64,000 bases of DNA from an uncultured Prevotella sp. (GCA_900315835.1 ONAR01000010.1:1-64000); one strand, 5' to 3'; shown: positions 37,252-45,746, counted from the first letter of the stretch. A program made the numbers and translations. Notes: generated by a model not told the origin, from the letters alone.

Positions 37252-38739
37252 ATGCTGAAGATAAATCATTTCATCATGCTGTCGGCCTTTGCGGCCGGCT
37301 CCATGCTCGCCGGCTGTTCCGACGATTATCCATCGGCCACGGAGAACCCCTATGCCAACGACCTGCTAAGCATCAAGATTATCAATGCCGGTGCTGAGGG
37401 CAACACCGTAGTGGAAGGCACCATCGATGAGGACGCCAAGACCGTGAAGTTCCCCAAGCTCGACAAGAGCTCCGACTTCGCCCACCTCGTCGTCAGTGCG
37501 ACAATGTCTGATGGCGCCCACCTCGATCCGGAAAGCGACACGCTCGACTTCTCGATGGATGACGCGACCACGCAGGTCACCAAGACCATCCGTGTGAAGA
37601 ACCACAACCGCTACAAGGATTACTTCATGACCGTGCGCAAGCGCGTACCTGTCTATGGCGCCAACTTCGAGAAGGGCACCGTCGTATGCGACTACACCGG
37701 ACTCAATATCTATAAGTATATCTCCGACGCCCAGACGCGTTGCACCGATTTCGACGGCACCTACGTATTGTTCTGCTACCGCAATCCTACAGCCGACGAC
37801 CCATCGGCACCAGGCGCTCATCTGCTGCGCGTATCCGATTTGGAGCAAGGCAAGGTTGAGCCCATCAAGCTTTCACTCGAGGGCATCAGCGGCGGCACCT
37901 TCCCCTACAACTGCGGCGCACTGGCCGGCGGACACATCTATCTCGCCAGCCTCTCGGGTGCGCTGGCCTCTCCGCTGAGAATTTATTACTACGACACACC
38001 GGAGTCGACGCCTGAGTGCATTGCTGACATCGATGTGAGCCAGATTACCGACGCTGCAGCCCGCCACGGTGACGCCATGTCGGTCGACCTCGACCAGAAC
38101 GGCAATGGCTTCATCTTCCTGCCGTCCAACGACTACACCGAGGTGCTGCGTCTGCCGGTATCGGGCTATAAGACGATTGGCACTCCTGCACGCATCGAAC
38201 TGCAGGCCACCGACAGGGCCGGTATGTGCATGCACATCAACCGCATCGAAGGAACCGATGACTATATCCTCAGTGGTGCACGTGTCAACCTGTTGGGCAG
38301 CACGGGTAAGCTGAGTGGTGTCAACCTCTCGCTCTGCGACGAGGGTCTGAACTCGAAGAGCCGCCTCAGCACCAACACCGTAGCCGCCGAGAGCGATGAC
38401 GCCCGTCTCTTCTCGTTCAACGGCTCACGCTACCTGCTCACCGCGCCCATCTGCTTCGGCAGTGCAAGTACGGCAACGCCGGGTATGTTCGTTTACGACC
38501 TCTCGAAGGGAAGCAACGTGCAGGAAGCCTTCCAGAACTTCAACGACCAGGATACCCACAACGCCGTCTACCGCTTCCTCGTGGGTGGCAGCGGCATCAG
38601 TCAGCCTGGCATCAACACCAACTACTACATCGAGAAAGATGCTAATGGCAACGACAGCGTGCTGTGGCTCTACGTCGGCCGTACCGAGAGTGGCTTCGCC
38701 ATCATGAAGTTCCCCGCAGCAAAGGAAGACGACGAATAA
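37252..38739 (+). CDS. SusCD-associated lipoprotein (DUF4623-like)
   Basis: The 495-residue protein has a lipobox (SMLAGC at about 17-22). Residues about 35-125 form a small beta-domain (IKIINAGAEGNTVVEGTID, FAHLVVSATMSDGAHLD) like those before surface glycan-binding proteins. The rest resembles a propeller of the DUF4623 type (FEKGTVVCDYTGLN, SLEGISGGTFPYNCGALAGGHIYLASLSG). It probably acts as an extra surface binding protein for the SusCD importer. The family assignment comes from memory of such genes and is moderately sure. Confidence 0.7.
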   Translation: MLKINHFIMLSAFAAGSMLAGCSDDYPSATENPYANDLLSIKIINAGAEGNTVVEGTIDEDAKTVKFPKLDKSSDFAHLVVSATMSDGAHLDPESDTLDFSMDDATTQVTKTIRVKNHNRYKDYFMTVRKRVPVYGANFEKGTVVCDYTGLNIYKYISDAQTRCTDFDGTYVLFCYRNPTADDPSAPGAHLLRVSDLEQGKVEPIKLSLEGISGGTFPYNCGALAGGHIYLASLSGALASPLRIYYYDTPESTPECIADIDVSQITDAAARHGDAMSVDLDQNGNGFIFLPSNDYTEVLRLPVSGYKTIGTPARIELQATDRAGMCMHINRIEGTDDYILSGARVNLLGSTGKLSGVNLSLCDEGLNSKSRLSTNTVAAESDDARLFSFNGSRYLLTAPICFGSASTATPGMFVYDLSKGSNVQEAFQNFNDQDTHNAVYRFLVGGSGISQPGINTNYYIEKDANGNDSVLWLYVGRTESGFAIMKFPAAKEDDE

Positions 38740-38748
38740 AAGACCCGG

Positions 38749-38802
38749 GAGACCCTCCCCAAAAGACCCTCCCCAAGCCATCACCAAAGGGGAGGGAGGA
38801 AT
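38749..38802. repeat. CCCTCCCC element, possible terminator
   Basis: CCCTCCCC (twice) and GGGGAGGG can pair around a 14-nt loop, just 10-60 bp after the operon's last stop codon. Confidence 0.6.
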
Positions 38803-38825
38803 GAGCCCTACCAAAGGCATTTCAT

Positions 38826-38859
38826 AATCCCCAAGTGCATGTTGTTGCACTTGGGGATT
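38826..38859. terminator. 14-bp-stem hairpin terminator, copy 2
   Basis: AATCCCCAAGTGCA / TGCACTTGGGGATT with loop TGTTGT, followed by ATTCGT. It is the same element as at 23337-23370, with one C-G pair replaced by T-A. Confidence 0.75.
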
Positions 38860-39246
38860 ATTCGTGTGCAGAAGTCCAAAGGTTTACATTATTAATGGCG
38901 GTTCTGTAGGACGCTGCTCTGCAGCGTCTCTATCGGCGCAGCCGATAAAGTCCGTGGTGATGTACGCCACCGGTGACAGTGTAGTGGCCGGCCTGATAGC
39001 GAAGACCATCAGCATACTGCCAAGAAAGATGGTGAGGCGGACGCGCTCCGCAGGGGTTGACGTATGACGCCGATAAAGGCCGGCTATCCAACCGCGGCAT
39101 GTGGAAGACAAGGTTAAAGTCATGGTTATAGAGATTGTTTTAAAACAAAAGAGGCTGAATCAGAAGATCTGAGCCCGGAAGTCCGGACATTTCCTCTGAT
39201 ACAGCCTTCTTTATATTGATGTGGCCTGAGCCAAGAGGCTCAAGGC
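38860..39246. other. Gene-free region with several hairpins and repeat fragments
   Basis: No gene is supported. It contains the hairpin ACGCTGC-TCT-GCAGCGT, TATCGGC/GCCGATA, a GTAGTGGCCGGCCTG fragment (38968-38995), and an inverted repeat AAGAGGCTGAATCAGA (39149-39164) against CCTCTGATACAGCCTTCTT (39193-39211). The loop of that inverted repeat carries a GGAAGTCCGG unit. This last hairpin probably terminates rbr transcription. Confidence 0.6.
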
Positions 39247-39789
39247 TTAATAGTTCTCAGCGTTGATCTCGAAGAAGCTCTGCGGATGAGCGCAGACGGG
39301 GCATACCTTCGGGGCCTTGGGGCCGATGACGATATGACCGCAGTTGCGGCACTTCCAGATGCGGTCGCCGTCGCGAGAGAACACGACGCCGTCCTCGATA
39401 TTGCCCACGAGCTTGCGGTAGCGCTCCTCGTGATGCTTCTCGATGGCGCCCACCATGCGCATCTTGGCGGCAATCTCCTTGAAGCCCTCCTCGTCGGCCT
39501 CCTTGGCCATGCGGTCGTACATGTCCGTCCACTCGTAGTTCTCGCCGGCGGCTGCATCGTTGAGGTTGCTCAGCGTGTCCTTGATGTCGCCGCCCTCGAG
39601 ATACTTGAACCAGAGCTTCGCATGCTCCTTCTCGTTGTTGGCCGTCTCCTCGAAGATGGCGGCAATCTGCTCGTAACCGTCCTTGCGGGCCTTGCTGGCA
39701 TAGTAGGTGTATTTGTTACGTGCCTTGCTCTCGCCTGCGAATGCCTCCTGCAGGTTCTTCTCTGTCTTTGTTCCTTTCAAGTCTTTCAT
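39247..39789 (-). CDS. rbr: Rubrerythrin
   Basis: Rubrerythrin reduces hydrogen peroxide in anaerobes. The 180 residues contain the ferritin-like four-helix diiron domain ([42 protein letters not shown]) and a C-terminal rubredoxin-like domain with two CxxC pairs ([23 protein letters not shown]). It is a single gene with its own consensus promoter. Confidence 0.97.
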   Translation of the reverse strand: MKDLKGTKTEKNLQEAFAGESKARNKYTYYASKARKDGYEQIAAIFEETANNEKEHAKLWFKYLEGGDIKDTLSNLNDAAAGENYEWTDMYDRMAKEADEEGFKEIAAKMRMVGAIEKHHEERYRKLVGNIEDGVVFSRDGDRIWKCRNCGHIVIGPKAPKVCPVCAHPQSFFEINAENY

Positions 39790-39829
39790 AATAATAATGT
39801 TTTTGTATAAGTGATACTTAAATCTGATG

Positions 39830-39860
39830 CAAAGATAACCACATTTTGGGAACGCACAAA
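39830..39860 (-). promoter_or_regulatory. Promoter of rbr
   Basis: Minus-strand TTTG (39857-39860), 19-nt spacer, TATCTTTG (39830-39837). A full match. Confidence 0.8.
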
Positions 39861-40548
39861 AGATTTAACGTTATATTTTGTAAAAGTTACAAGGGCGTAA
39901 TGATAAGGTGTCAGTGTAGTGGCCGGCCTGGTGCCGGCCACCAGCCGTCGGTAATCAGAAGCCTACAAGAAAATTTGAGACCAAAACCTATGAGACCAAA
40001 ACCTATAAAACCCTTTGTGCCAGCGCCAAGGACTCAGGTCCTTTGCCCTTGGTGGGATGAGGGCTTGTGAGAGGCCAAGCCTCTCCCCGCCCTCACCCCG
40101 CCACGGGCAAATCCTCCTCCGTCGGATTTTGGCGCTGACACAAAGGAAAACCTTAAAAACAGGCTGACGCAGAACAAGTTAAAAAGTAAGAAGTAAAAGG
40201 TAAAAGGCAAAAGGTAAAAGGTAAAAGATAGGGGAAATCATCGCACCAGCCTGTTTTCAAGGTTTTACTTGCTGTGAGGCAAGCCTGAGGAACGAGGGTT
40301 TTGGTCAGCCCTCGCAGCTTTAGCTCACCGACTTTGGTCAGCCCTCGCAGCTTTAGCTCACCGACTTTGGTCAGCCCTCGCAGCTTTAGCTCACCGACTT
40401 TGGTCAGCCCTCGCAACTCTAACTTCCACCCCCTCGATGCCTGCACCACAAGCCGCTCAATACCAAGTGGATAGGGCGACAGTATTCTACCGATGTTAAA
40501 CCTTGTTAAAACAATTCATGGTTTTGTCGCAGTTTGTAAATAAGGATT
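39861..40548. repeat. Gene-free region with inverted and tandem repeats
   Basis: Contents in order: a GTAGTGGCCGGCCTGGTGCC element (39913-39945); a 19-20-bp inverted repeat AAAACCTTAAAAACAGGCTG (about 40146-40165) against CAGCCTGTTTTCAAGGTTTT (about 40248-40267); an AAAAGGTA 8-bp array between the arms (about 40190-40230); and four tandem copies of a 33-bp unit beginning GGTCAGCCCTCGCAGC (about 40303-40425). The 33-bp units could encode VGELKLRGLTK repeats on the minus strand, but no start signal supports translation. Confidence 0.7.
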
Positions 40549-41550
40549 TCATAACTCTTTGAGTATCAAACGACATTGTTCAAGGATGGTGGTCAATTCT
40601 TCCACCGTTGTGGCGCGCAGCATGGCGATGCGTGTCTGACGGAAATTGGGAATATTCTTGAAGATGGGCGACGCCGCCAGATGGCGCCGCGTATGCAGGA
40701 TGCCCCGCAGCTCGTCGATACGCGCCACGTTGATGCGCAACTGCTCCTCAAGGATGTCGATCTTGTCATCGATGGTCAAGGGCGCAGCAGCATCCTGACC
40801 TGCACCCTGCTGCTCATTCATGTAGTCACGGCACTCCTTGAAAAACCAAGGGCGCCCGAACGTTGCGCGACCTATCATCACCGCATCGACGCCATAGCGG
40901 TCGAAGGCCTCCTCTGCACGATCGGGCGTAGTGATGTCGCCGTTGCCGATGATGGGGATATGGATGCGGGGGTTGCGTTTCACCTCACCGATGAGTGACC
41001 AGTCGGCGTCACCGGTGTACATCTGCGACCGCGTGCGACCATGGATGGTAAGCGCCTGGATGCCGCAGTCCTGTAGTTGTTCGGCCAGATCGGTGATAAT
41101 GAGGTTGTTCTGGTCCCAGCCCAGCCGCGTCTTGACGGTGACAGGGGTATGGACGGCATCGACGACCGCGCGAGTGATCTCGAGCATACGAGGAATGTCG
41201 CGCAGCAGTCCTGCTCCGGCGCCCTTACCGGCAACTCTCTTCACCGGACAGCCGAAGTTAAGGTCGATGACGTCAGGGTGGAAGGTCTCCACTATCTTTG
41301 CGGCCTCGACCATCGGCTCCACCTCCTTGCCGTAGATTTGGATGCCGACGGGGCGCTCATCGTCGTCGATGACCATCTTCTTCAGTGTGGCGGGAATGGC
41401 GCGGATGATGGCGTCGGCGGCCACAAATTCTGTATAGACCATTGCGGCGCCGTAGCGCTTGCAGAGCTTGCGGAATCCGATATCCGTCACATCCTCCATG
41501 GGTGCAAGAAACAATGGCCTGCTACCAAAATCAATATTGCCTATCTTCAT
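40549..41550 (-). CDS. dusB: tRNA-dihydrouridine synthase (DusB family)
   Basis: An FMN enzyme that reduces uridines in the tRNA D-loop. The 333 residues show the TIM-barrel signature LAPMEDVTDIGFRKLC, the catalytic Cys in NFGCPVKRV, VKTRLGW, LTIHGRTR, IIGNGDI and MIGRATFGRPWFF. It diverges from ribF. A -7 box TACCTTTG (minus strand, 41595-41602) lies upstream, followed by a TATAG array. Confidence 0.93.
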   Translation of the reverse strand: MKIGNIDFGSRPLFLAPMEDVTDIGFRKLCKRYGAAMVYTEFVAADAIIRAIPATLKKMVIDDDERPVGIQIYGKEVEPMVEAAKIVETFHPDVIDLNFGCPVKRVAGKGAGAGLLRDIPRMLEITRAVVDAVHTPVTVKTRLGWDQNNLIITDLAEQLQDCGIQALTIHGRTRSQMYTGDADWSLIGEVKRNPRIHIPIIGNGDITTPDRAEEAFDRYGVDAVMIGRATFGRPWFFKECRDYMNEQQGAGQDAAAPLTIDDKIDILEEQLRINVARIDELRGILHTRRHLAASPIFKNIPNFRQTRIAMLRATTVEELTTILEQCRLILKEL

Positions 41551-41617
41551 ATCTTGTTATCTGCTTTGTCTGCACTTGTTGTCTGCTTTGTCTGCAAAGG
41601 TAAGCATTTTTTGTAAA

Positions 41618-41669
41618 TCTATAAAATCTATAGCTTCTATAGCTTCTATAGAGTCTATAGCTTCTATAC
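41618..41669. repeat. 9-bp TCTATAGCT array between dusB and ribF
   Basis: About six units of TCTATAGCT and variants, in the opposite orientation to the array at 10336-10472. It sits in the divergent promoter region. Confidence 0.85.
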
Positions 41670-41727
41670 CCCCTTCCCCTCAGACGTTAAATAATATTGA
41701 TTACCTCCTTATCCCCTGCTTTTTGCT

Positions 41728-41735
41728 TACCTTTG
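41728..41735 (+). promoter_or_regulatory. -7 box for ribF
   Basis: TACCTTTG, 36 bp before the ribF ATG. The -33 box is not clear. Confidence 0.45.
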
Positions 41736-41771
41736 CACTGAGTCCGGGAATCGACCAGGACTGAAAGCAAG

Positions 41772-42731
41772 ATGAAGATCATCCGTCTCTATGAAACGCC
41801 ACGACAGGCCCCGGAGCCCTGCGTGGCCACAATCGGTTTCTTTGATGGCGTGCACCGCGGCCATCAGTTTCTCATCCGCCACGTCAGACAGGTGGCTGCC
41901 GAAGCCCATCTGCGTTCGATGGTGATCACCTTCGACCGCCATCCGCGGCAGGTGCTGGCGCAGGACTACCAGCCACAGCTGCTCTCCACCCTCGACGACA
42001 AGCTCCGGTTGCTCGAGGCCACGGGCATCGACGAGGTGGCCCTACTCCACTTCAGCCACGAGATGGCAGCGCTCACCGCCCGCGACTTCATGCAGCGCGT
42101 GTTGCGCGACCAGCTCAACGTGCGGCGCCTCGTCATCGGCTACGACAACCGCTTCGGGCACAACCGCGCCGAGGGTTTCGACGACTACGTCGGCTACGGC
42201 CGTGAGCTCGGCATCGAGGTCATCCACAACCCCGCCTTCCTGCTCAACGACATCAAGGTAAGCTCGTCGGTCGTGCGGTCGTTCGTCAACAGCGGCGAGA
42301 TGGAGCTGGCCAACCAGTGCCTCGGTCATGCGTTCACGCTCAGCGGCACCGTGGCCCACGGCTTCGGCGAGGGACACAAGCTGGGCTACCCCACGGCCAA
42401 CCTCGACGTGGCCGACGCCAACCTCATCATCCCGCCCAACGGCGTGTATGCCGTACAGGTGCGCCTCGGCGACGACACCGCGTGGCGGATGGGCATGATG
42501 AACATCGGCATCAGACCGACATTCAACAACGGCGGGCGGACGCTCGAGGTGAACATCCTAGATTTCGACGGCGACATCTACGGCCGGCCGATGACCGTAG
42601 CGTTTAGAAAGCGCATGCGCGACGAACGGCGCTTCGACAATGCGGCGCAGCTCGCCCAACAGCTCAAGAAGGATGCGATCGCCATTCGCGCTTATTTTGA
42701 ATCATCACAAAAGAAAACAACAACAAAATGA
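41772..42731 (+). CDS. ribF: Bifunctional riboflavin kinase / FAD synthetase
   Basis: It makes FMN and FAD from riboflavin. The N-terminal nucleotidyltransferase domain has TIGFFDGVHRGHQFLI and VIGYDNRFGHNR, then SSSVVRSFV. The C-terminal flavokinase domain has GTVAHGFGEGHKLGYPTAN, NGVYAV and MNIGIRPTF. The 319-residue length is normal. The stop overlaps the ATG of the CPBP gene (ATGA, 42728-42731), so the two are translationally coupled. Confidence 0.96.
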   Translation: MKIIRLYETPRQAPEPCVATIGFFDGVHRGHQFLIRHVRQVAAEAHLRSMVITFDRHPRQVLAQDYQPQLLSTLDDKLRLLEATGIDEVALLHFSHEMAALTARDFMQRVLRDQLNVRRLVIGYDNRFGHNRAEGFDDYVGYGRELGIEVIHNPAFLLNDIKVSSSVVRSFVNSGEMELANQCLGHAFTLSGTVAHGFGEGHKLGYPTANLDVADANLIIPPNGVYAVQVRLGDDTAWRMGMMNIGIRPTFNNGGRTLEVNILDFDGDIYGRPMTVAFRKRMRDERRFDNAAQLAQQLKKDAIAIRAYFESSQKKTTTK

Positions 42732-43576
42732 ATAACCAACAAACGCAGCAACCGCGGTCAGTTGCAAGGTCCATCGGCGACATCATCCTGTATATCGCCG
42801 TCTTTTATGTATCCCAACTCGTCTTCTCGTTTCTCACCGCAGGCGTGGCCAGTATAGCCACCGGCAAAGGCCTTGGCCAGATCATGCAGGAGGTCGCCGA
42901 TACCAACGTGCTCATCATCAGTCTCGTGCTGGCCAGCGCGTTCTCGCTCTGTCTGTTTGTCAAACTGAAGTGGGCGCCGGTGTCGGCCAACTGGCTGCGG
43001 AGCCACCCGTGGGCCGTGCTCACCTGGGCGGCGCTGCTGTCGCTGGGCAGCATCCTGCCGTCGGAGTGGATTGTCGAGAAGATGCAGGTGGAGATGTCGC
43101 AGGCGCAGGAGCAGCTCTTCGAGCAGATCATGGGTAAGCCCATCGGCTACCTGGCCATCGGCATATTCGCGCCGTTAGTGGAGGAGCTGGTGTTCCGCGG
43201 CGCCATCCTCAGGAAGTTGCTCATGCTCTTCAGCCAGCGCCGGCACTGGGCGGCCATCGCCATCTCAGCACTCATCTTCGGTTTGATGCATGGCAACCTG
43301 GCGCAGGGCATGCATGCGTTCGTGATTGGACTGCTCATCGGTTGGATGTTCTACCGCACAGGCTCCATCCTCCCCGGTGTGATGTTCCACTGGGTCAACA
43401 ACACCGTGGCGTACGTCATGTTCAACGCCATGCCGCAGATGGCCGATGGTAAGCTCATCGACCTCTTCCACGGCGACGCGAAGATGATGTATATGGGTCT
43501 TGCCTTCTCGCTCTGCATCTTCCTTCCCAGCCTGTTCCAGCTGTGGCAGCGCATGCGGCCCGCAGGGAGGGAGTGA
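42728..43576 (+). CDS. CPBP-family intramembrane glutamic protease
   Basis: The 282-residue protein has about six to eight hydrophobic segments. It carries the Abi/CPBP motifs EELVFRGAILRKL (catalytic Glu pair), FGLMHGNLAQ and HWVNNTVAY. These are membrane proteases related to Rce1 and to bacteriocin-immunity proteins; the natural substrate here is unknown. Translational coupling to ribF is the only contextual clue. Confidence 0.9.
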   Translation: MNNQQTQQPRSVARSIGDIILYIAVFYVSQLVFSFLTAGVASIATGKGLGQIMQEVADTNVLIISLVLASAFSLCLFVKLKWAPVSANWLRSHPWAVLTWAALLSLGSILPSEWIVEKMQVEMSQAQEQLFEQIMGKPIGYLAIGIFAPLVEELVFRGAILRKLLMLFSQRRHWAAIAISALIFGLMHGNLAQGMHAFVIGLLIGWMFYRTGSILPGVMFHWVNNTVAYVMFNAMPQMADGKLIDLFHGDAKMMYMGLAFSLCIFLPSLFQLWQRMRPAGRE

Positions 43577-43595
43577 CCCAAGGCATTGATTGCAC

Positions 43596-43685
43596 CAGAA
43601 GTCCAGAAGTCCGGAAGTCCAGCCATACGCATAAGTATCTGATAAAAGGTATCATTACAGTAATGACGGGACTTCCGGACTTCTC
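43596..43685. repeat. Two 8-bp-unit elements facing each other
   Basis: AGAAGTCCAGAAGTCCGG... (43596-43621) and, inverted, CAGTAATGACGGGACTTCC... (43659-43685) flank a 37-bp spacer that ends in ATCATTACAG. Confidence 0.8.
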
Positions 43686-43770
43686 TAATTCTGAAACAGC
43701 CCCTACATTTCCCGACCGGCTTTTCAATATGGATGACGAGGCTGTACTGTGACTGCAAGGCAATTACTCT

Positions 43771-43950
43771 TTATTCATGAATTTTTCCGGCCAACACCTC
43801 ACTTGCCAAAGCATACTTGATATTTCCTTTCGAATCAGAATAAACGATAGTCTCACCTCGTGAGGCCTTCTCGCGGAGCATCACTTGTTCTGCCAATGCT
43901 AAGCCCTCATCCAACTTCTTGACAAATGCGTCTGCTTCTTTATTTGACAT
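43771..43950 (-). CDS. Small protein coupled to the zeta-like toxin gene
   Basis: The 59-residue protein from the ATG at 43950 (MSNKEADAFVKKLDEGL) is mostly charged and helical at first, then has a short beta-like stretch (ETIVYSDSKGNIKYA). Its start lies 11 bp inside the end of the zeta-like gene, so the two are coupled. By position it may be the antitoxin or an accessory to it, but it does not look like the classical epsilon antitoxin. No family was recognised. Confidence 0.7.
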   Translation of the reverse strand: MSNKEADAFVKKLDEGLALAEQVMLREKASRGETIVYSDSKGNIKYALASEVLAGKIHE

Positions 43951-44515
43951 AGCCCTTGATGATTTTGAATTTATCATTGTCGTTTACTTTTGTTTCTATA
44001 GACTTTCCGCCAAAGGCAATCCTCTCACGCTGGTATTGGCTGTTGTCATATATTACCCATATATCAACCTCATCCATAAATAACTTAAAAAGGTTATCGA
44101 CACCTTTGGAATACCTGCGCAAGATTACATCGTAAGGAATATTGTGACCACCCTCACTGACCCGCTCTGCAACACGCTCAACCGCTAATTGCGGAGAATT
44201 CAGCCAGAAATAGACCAAATGAACCATATAACCCAATTTTGAAGCATCTCTTACCAACTTAACATAGGAGCGTGTAGCCAATGTTGTCTCAATAGAAAAG
44301 GATTCTCCCCTACTAAGGAGATATTTGATCCGTTCCAGCATAAGTCTGCCAGCCTCAATAGCCACGCCCTCAGGATTGAAAGGTGACAGTCCCTTGGCTA
44401 TTTCATCTGCATTTACAAATTCTTTTACCAAAAGACTTTTCGGCAGAATTGTTCTTGAAGCTGTGGTCTTTCCTGCTCCATTGCAGCCTGCTATGATGTA
44501 TAAATGCTTCGTCAT
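43940..44515 (-). CDS. Zeta-toxin-like P-loop kinase
   Basis: The 191-residue protein has a Walker A AGCNGAGKTTAS at about residue 9 and then FVNADEIAKGLSPFNPEGVA (zeta-type Asp-containing substrate loop). It also has FSIETTLATRSY, LVYFWLNSPQLAVERVAERV and HNIPYDVILRRYSKG. These match the zeta toxin family, whose members phosphorylate UDP-N-acetylglucosamine or related substrates. ATG at 44513-44515 is chosen. The toxin comes first and the small partner second, the reverse of the epsilon-zeta order. Confidence 0.85.
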   Translation of the reverse strand: MTKHLYIIAGCNGAGKTTASRTILPKSLLVKEFVNADEIAKGLSPFNPEGVAIEAGRLMLERIKYLLSRGESFSIETTLATRSYVKLVRDASKLGYMVHLVYFWLNSPQLAVERVAERVSEGGHNIPYDVILRRYSKGVDNLFKLFMDEVDIWVIYDNSQYQRERIAFGGKSIETKVNDNDKFKIIKGYVK

Positions 44516-44547
44516 ATGATGGATTCTAACAGACATTGACCTGATTG

Positions 44548-44578
44548 CAAATTTACTGCTAATAATTCAATAATCAAA
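44548..44578 (-). promoter_or_regulatory. Promoter of the zeta-like toxin operon
   Basis: Minus-strand TTTG (44575-44578), 19 nt, TAAATTTG (44548-44555): a full match about 35-60 bp before the ATG. Confidence 0.75.
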
Positions 44579-44824
44579 GGATTTTGGTAAAATTGTGGAA
44601 AACTTCTGCCCATACGCAGTTCTACATTCACACCGTCCCAGGGAAGTCCCTGCATTGTGACAAGGGGGGGGACAACACAAAAATGAAAGGGACCGCTTGC
44701 TCTCAACGAGTGGCGATCCCTTTGCGTTAGTATGTTATGAAAAATTTGAGAGAATTGAAACTTCACAGCTTCATTTTTGTTGTGTTACTAAACATGATTT
44801 TATAGAGAAAGCATAGAATAATTC
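44579..44824. other. Gene-free gap with a run of eight G's
   Basis: No gene is seen. A G8 tract lies near 44665. Its position between two transcription units does not link it to a visible coding switch. Confidence 0.4.
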
Positions 44825-45322
44825 TTATTTGACGATGACATCACCGGCATTGTTGTCGGGTACAATCATGCCCTGCTTCATCGTGTCGATAGCAGCGCTG
44901 TCGTCGATTGCAACATTGGTACCCTTGTCCAACTCCGGTTTGTAATAGCCGTCGTAGTTGCTGATGGCATCGCTGTCGTGCTGATGACCGAACGGCACCT
45001 GAATGGCATTGCCCAGTGTCAGCACGATAGCTACCATTGCCGCAGCCTTGAATATTGGGCGCAACCGCTGCGAGAGCGGAATGACGCGAGCCTTCACCGT
45101 CTTCTGGTCGGCAATCTTTGCCATAAGCTTACGGTCGAAGTCCTCACCCAGCACATCATCCGTTGTCTCCTTGGCCTCGTAAGCGAAAAGCAACTGATAA
45201 GGCTTCAGCTCAGCCGGGATGCTCTCCTGACTGAAGAACGCGTGCAGGATATGCTCCTCCTCCACCGAAGTGAGACCCTGCCAATAGCGGTCCAATAGCT
45301 GATTGATGTACTTGTAGTCCAT
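44825..45322 (-). CDS. Single-pass membrane protein resembling the partner of ECF sigma factors
   Basis: The 165-residue protein starts MDYKYINQLLDRYWQGLTSVEEE, a common Bacteroidota start for proteins encoded right after ECF sigma factors (often misnamed pyruvate ferredoxin oxidoreductase). A helical N-terminal half (DFDRKLMAKIAD) precedes a membrane segment at about 97-115 (IFKAAAMVAIVLTLGNAI); the short C-terminal part would face the periplasm. By family habit it may be an anti-sigma-like regulator. Here it has no sigma gene beside it: the nearest, on the same strand, is at 51562-52083. The ATG at 45320-45322 is preferred to a start further upstream. Confidence 0.65.
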   Translation of the reverse strand: MDYKYINQLLDRYWQGLTSVEEEHILHAFFSQESIPAELKPYQLLFAYEAKETTDDVLGEDFDRKLMAKIADQKTVKARVIPLSQRLRPIFKAAAMVAIVLTLGNAIQVPFGHQHDSDAISNYDGYYKPELDKGTNVAIDDSAAIDTMKQGMIVPDNNAGDVIVK

Positions 45323-45435
45323 TATTTTGCTGTTTCTAATAACTCGACGACTAAGCCGCAGATAAGTTACAGCCCCGCCCCAATCTTTAACGTTTGTTTG
45401 CAATTAATCCATCCTCAACAGCCCTCGACCGGCCT

Positions 45436-45567
45436 CGCGATAGCATAGTTATCGCATCGCGATACCATAGCTATCGCACCGTCATACCATAGCTATCGCA
45501 CCGTCATACCATAGCTATCGCACTGCGATAACATAGCTATCGCGACTCGATAACATAGCTATCGCGA
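45436..45567. repeat. Tandem array of six 22-bp units (CGATACCATAGCTATCGC type)
   Basis: Units of 22 bp such as TATCGCACCGTCATACCATAGC repeat about six times without spacers. Each contains a near-palindrome that can fold as a hairpin. Single inverted copies are at 4004-4024 and 63038-63058. Confidence 0.9.
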
Positions 45568-45577
45568 GACGTACACC

Positions 45578-45618
45578 GTAATGACTGGACTTCCGGACTA
45601 CCGTCTTCAGGACTCCTG
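45578..45618. repeat. Single 8-bp composite element (GTAATGACTGGACTTCCGGAC)
   Basis: One copy follows directly after the 22-bp array. Confidence 0.7.
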
Positions 45619-45627
45619 ACACACTTC

Positions 45628-45711
45628 GGTACCCCTCATGGTACCCCCGTTGGTACCCCTCATGGTACCCCCGTTGGTACCCCTCGTGGTACCCCTCGTG
45701 GTACCCCTCTC
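45628..45711. repeat. Tandem array of seven 12-bp GGTACCCCTCAT units
   Basis: GGTACCCCTCAT and GGTACCCCCGTT alternate, then GGTACCCCTCGT twice and GGTACCCCTCTC. Seven exact 12-bp steps, ending 4 bp before a promoter. Confidence 0.95.
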
Positions 45712-45714
45712 GCT

Positions 45715-45746
45715 CTTGCGGCTATGAAAAAATCGTTTTATCTTTG
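45715..45746 (+). promoter_or_regulatory. Promoter reading into the replication module
   Basis: CTTG (45715-45718), 20 nt, TATCTTTG (45739-45746). The leader to the rep-like ATG would be about 335 nt and would include the AT-rich stretch and the 22-bp direct repeats. Confidence 0.6.

Noticed and set aside
38864..39067. Small plus-strand ORF after the SusCD operon
   Set aside because: It runs through hairpins and repeat fragments and shows no protein-like sequence or start signal.
40303..40425. Possible CRISPR array or a protein of VGELKLRGLTK repeats
   Set aside because: The 33-bp units are contiguous without spacers; the ORF has no clear start signal and its flanks are low-complexity.
44660..44680. 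G8 tract as a phase-variation switch
   Set aside because: It lies between genes, is not inside a coding frame, and is not at a promoter spacer that I can identify.
45436..45567. Possible CRISPR array
   Set aside because: The 22-bp units are directly tandem with no unique spacers, and no cas gene is in the window.
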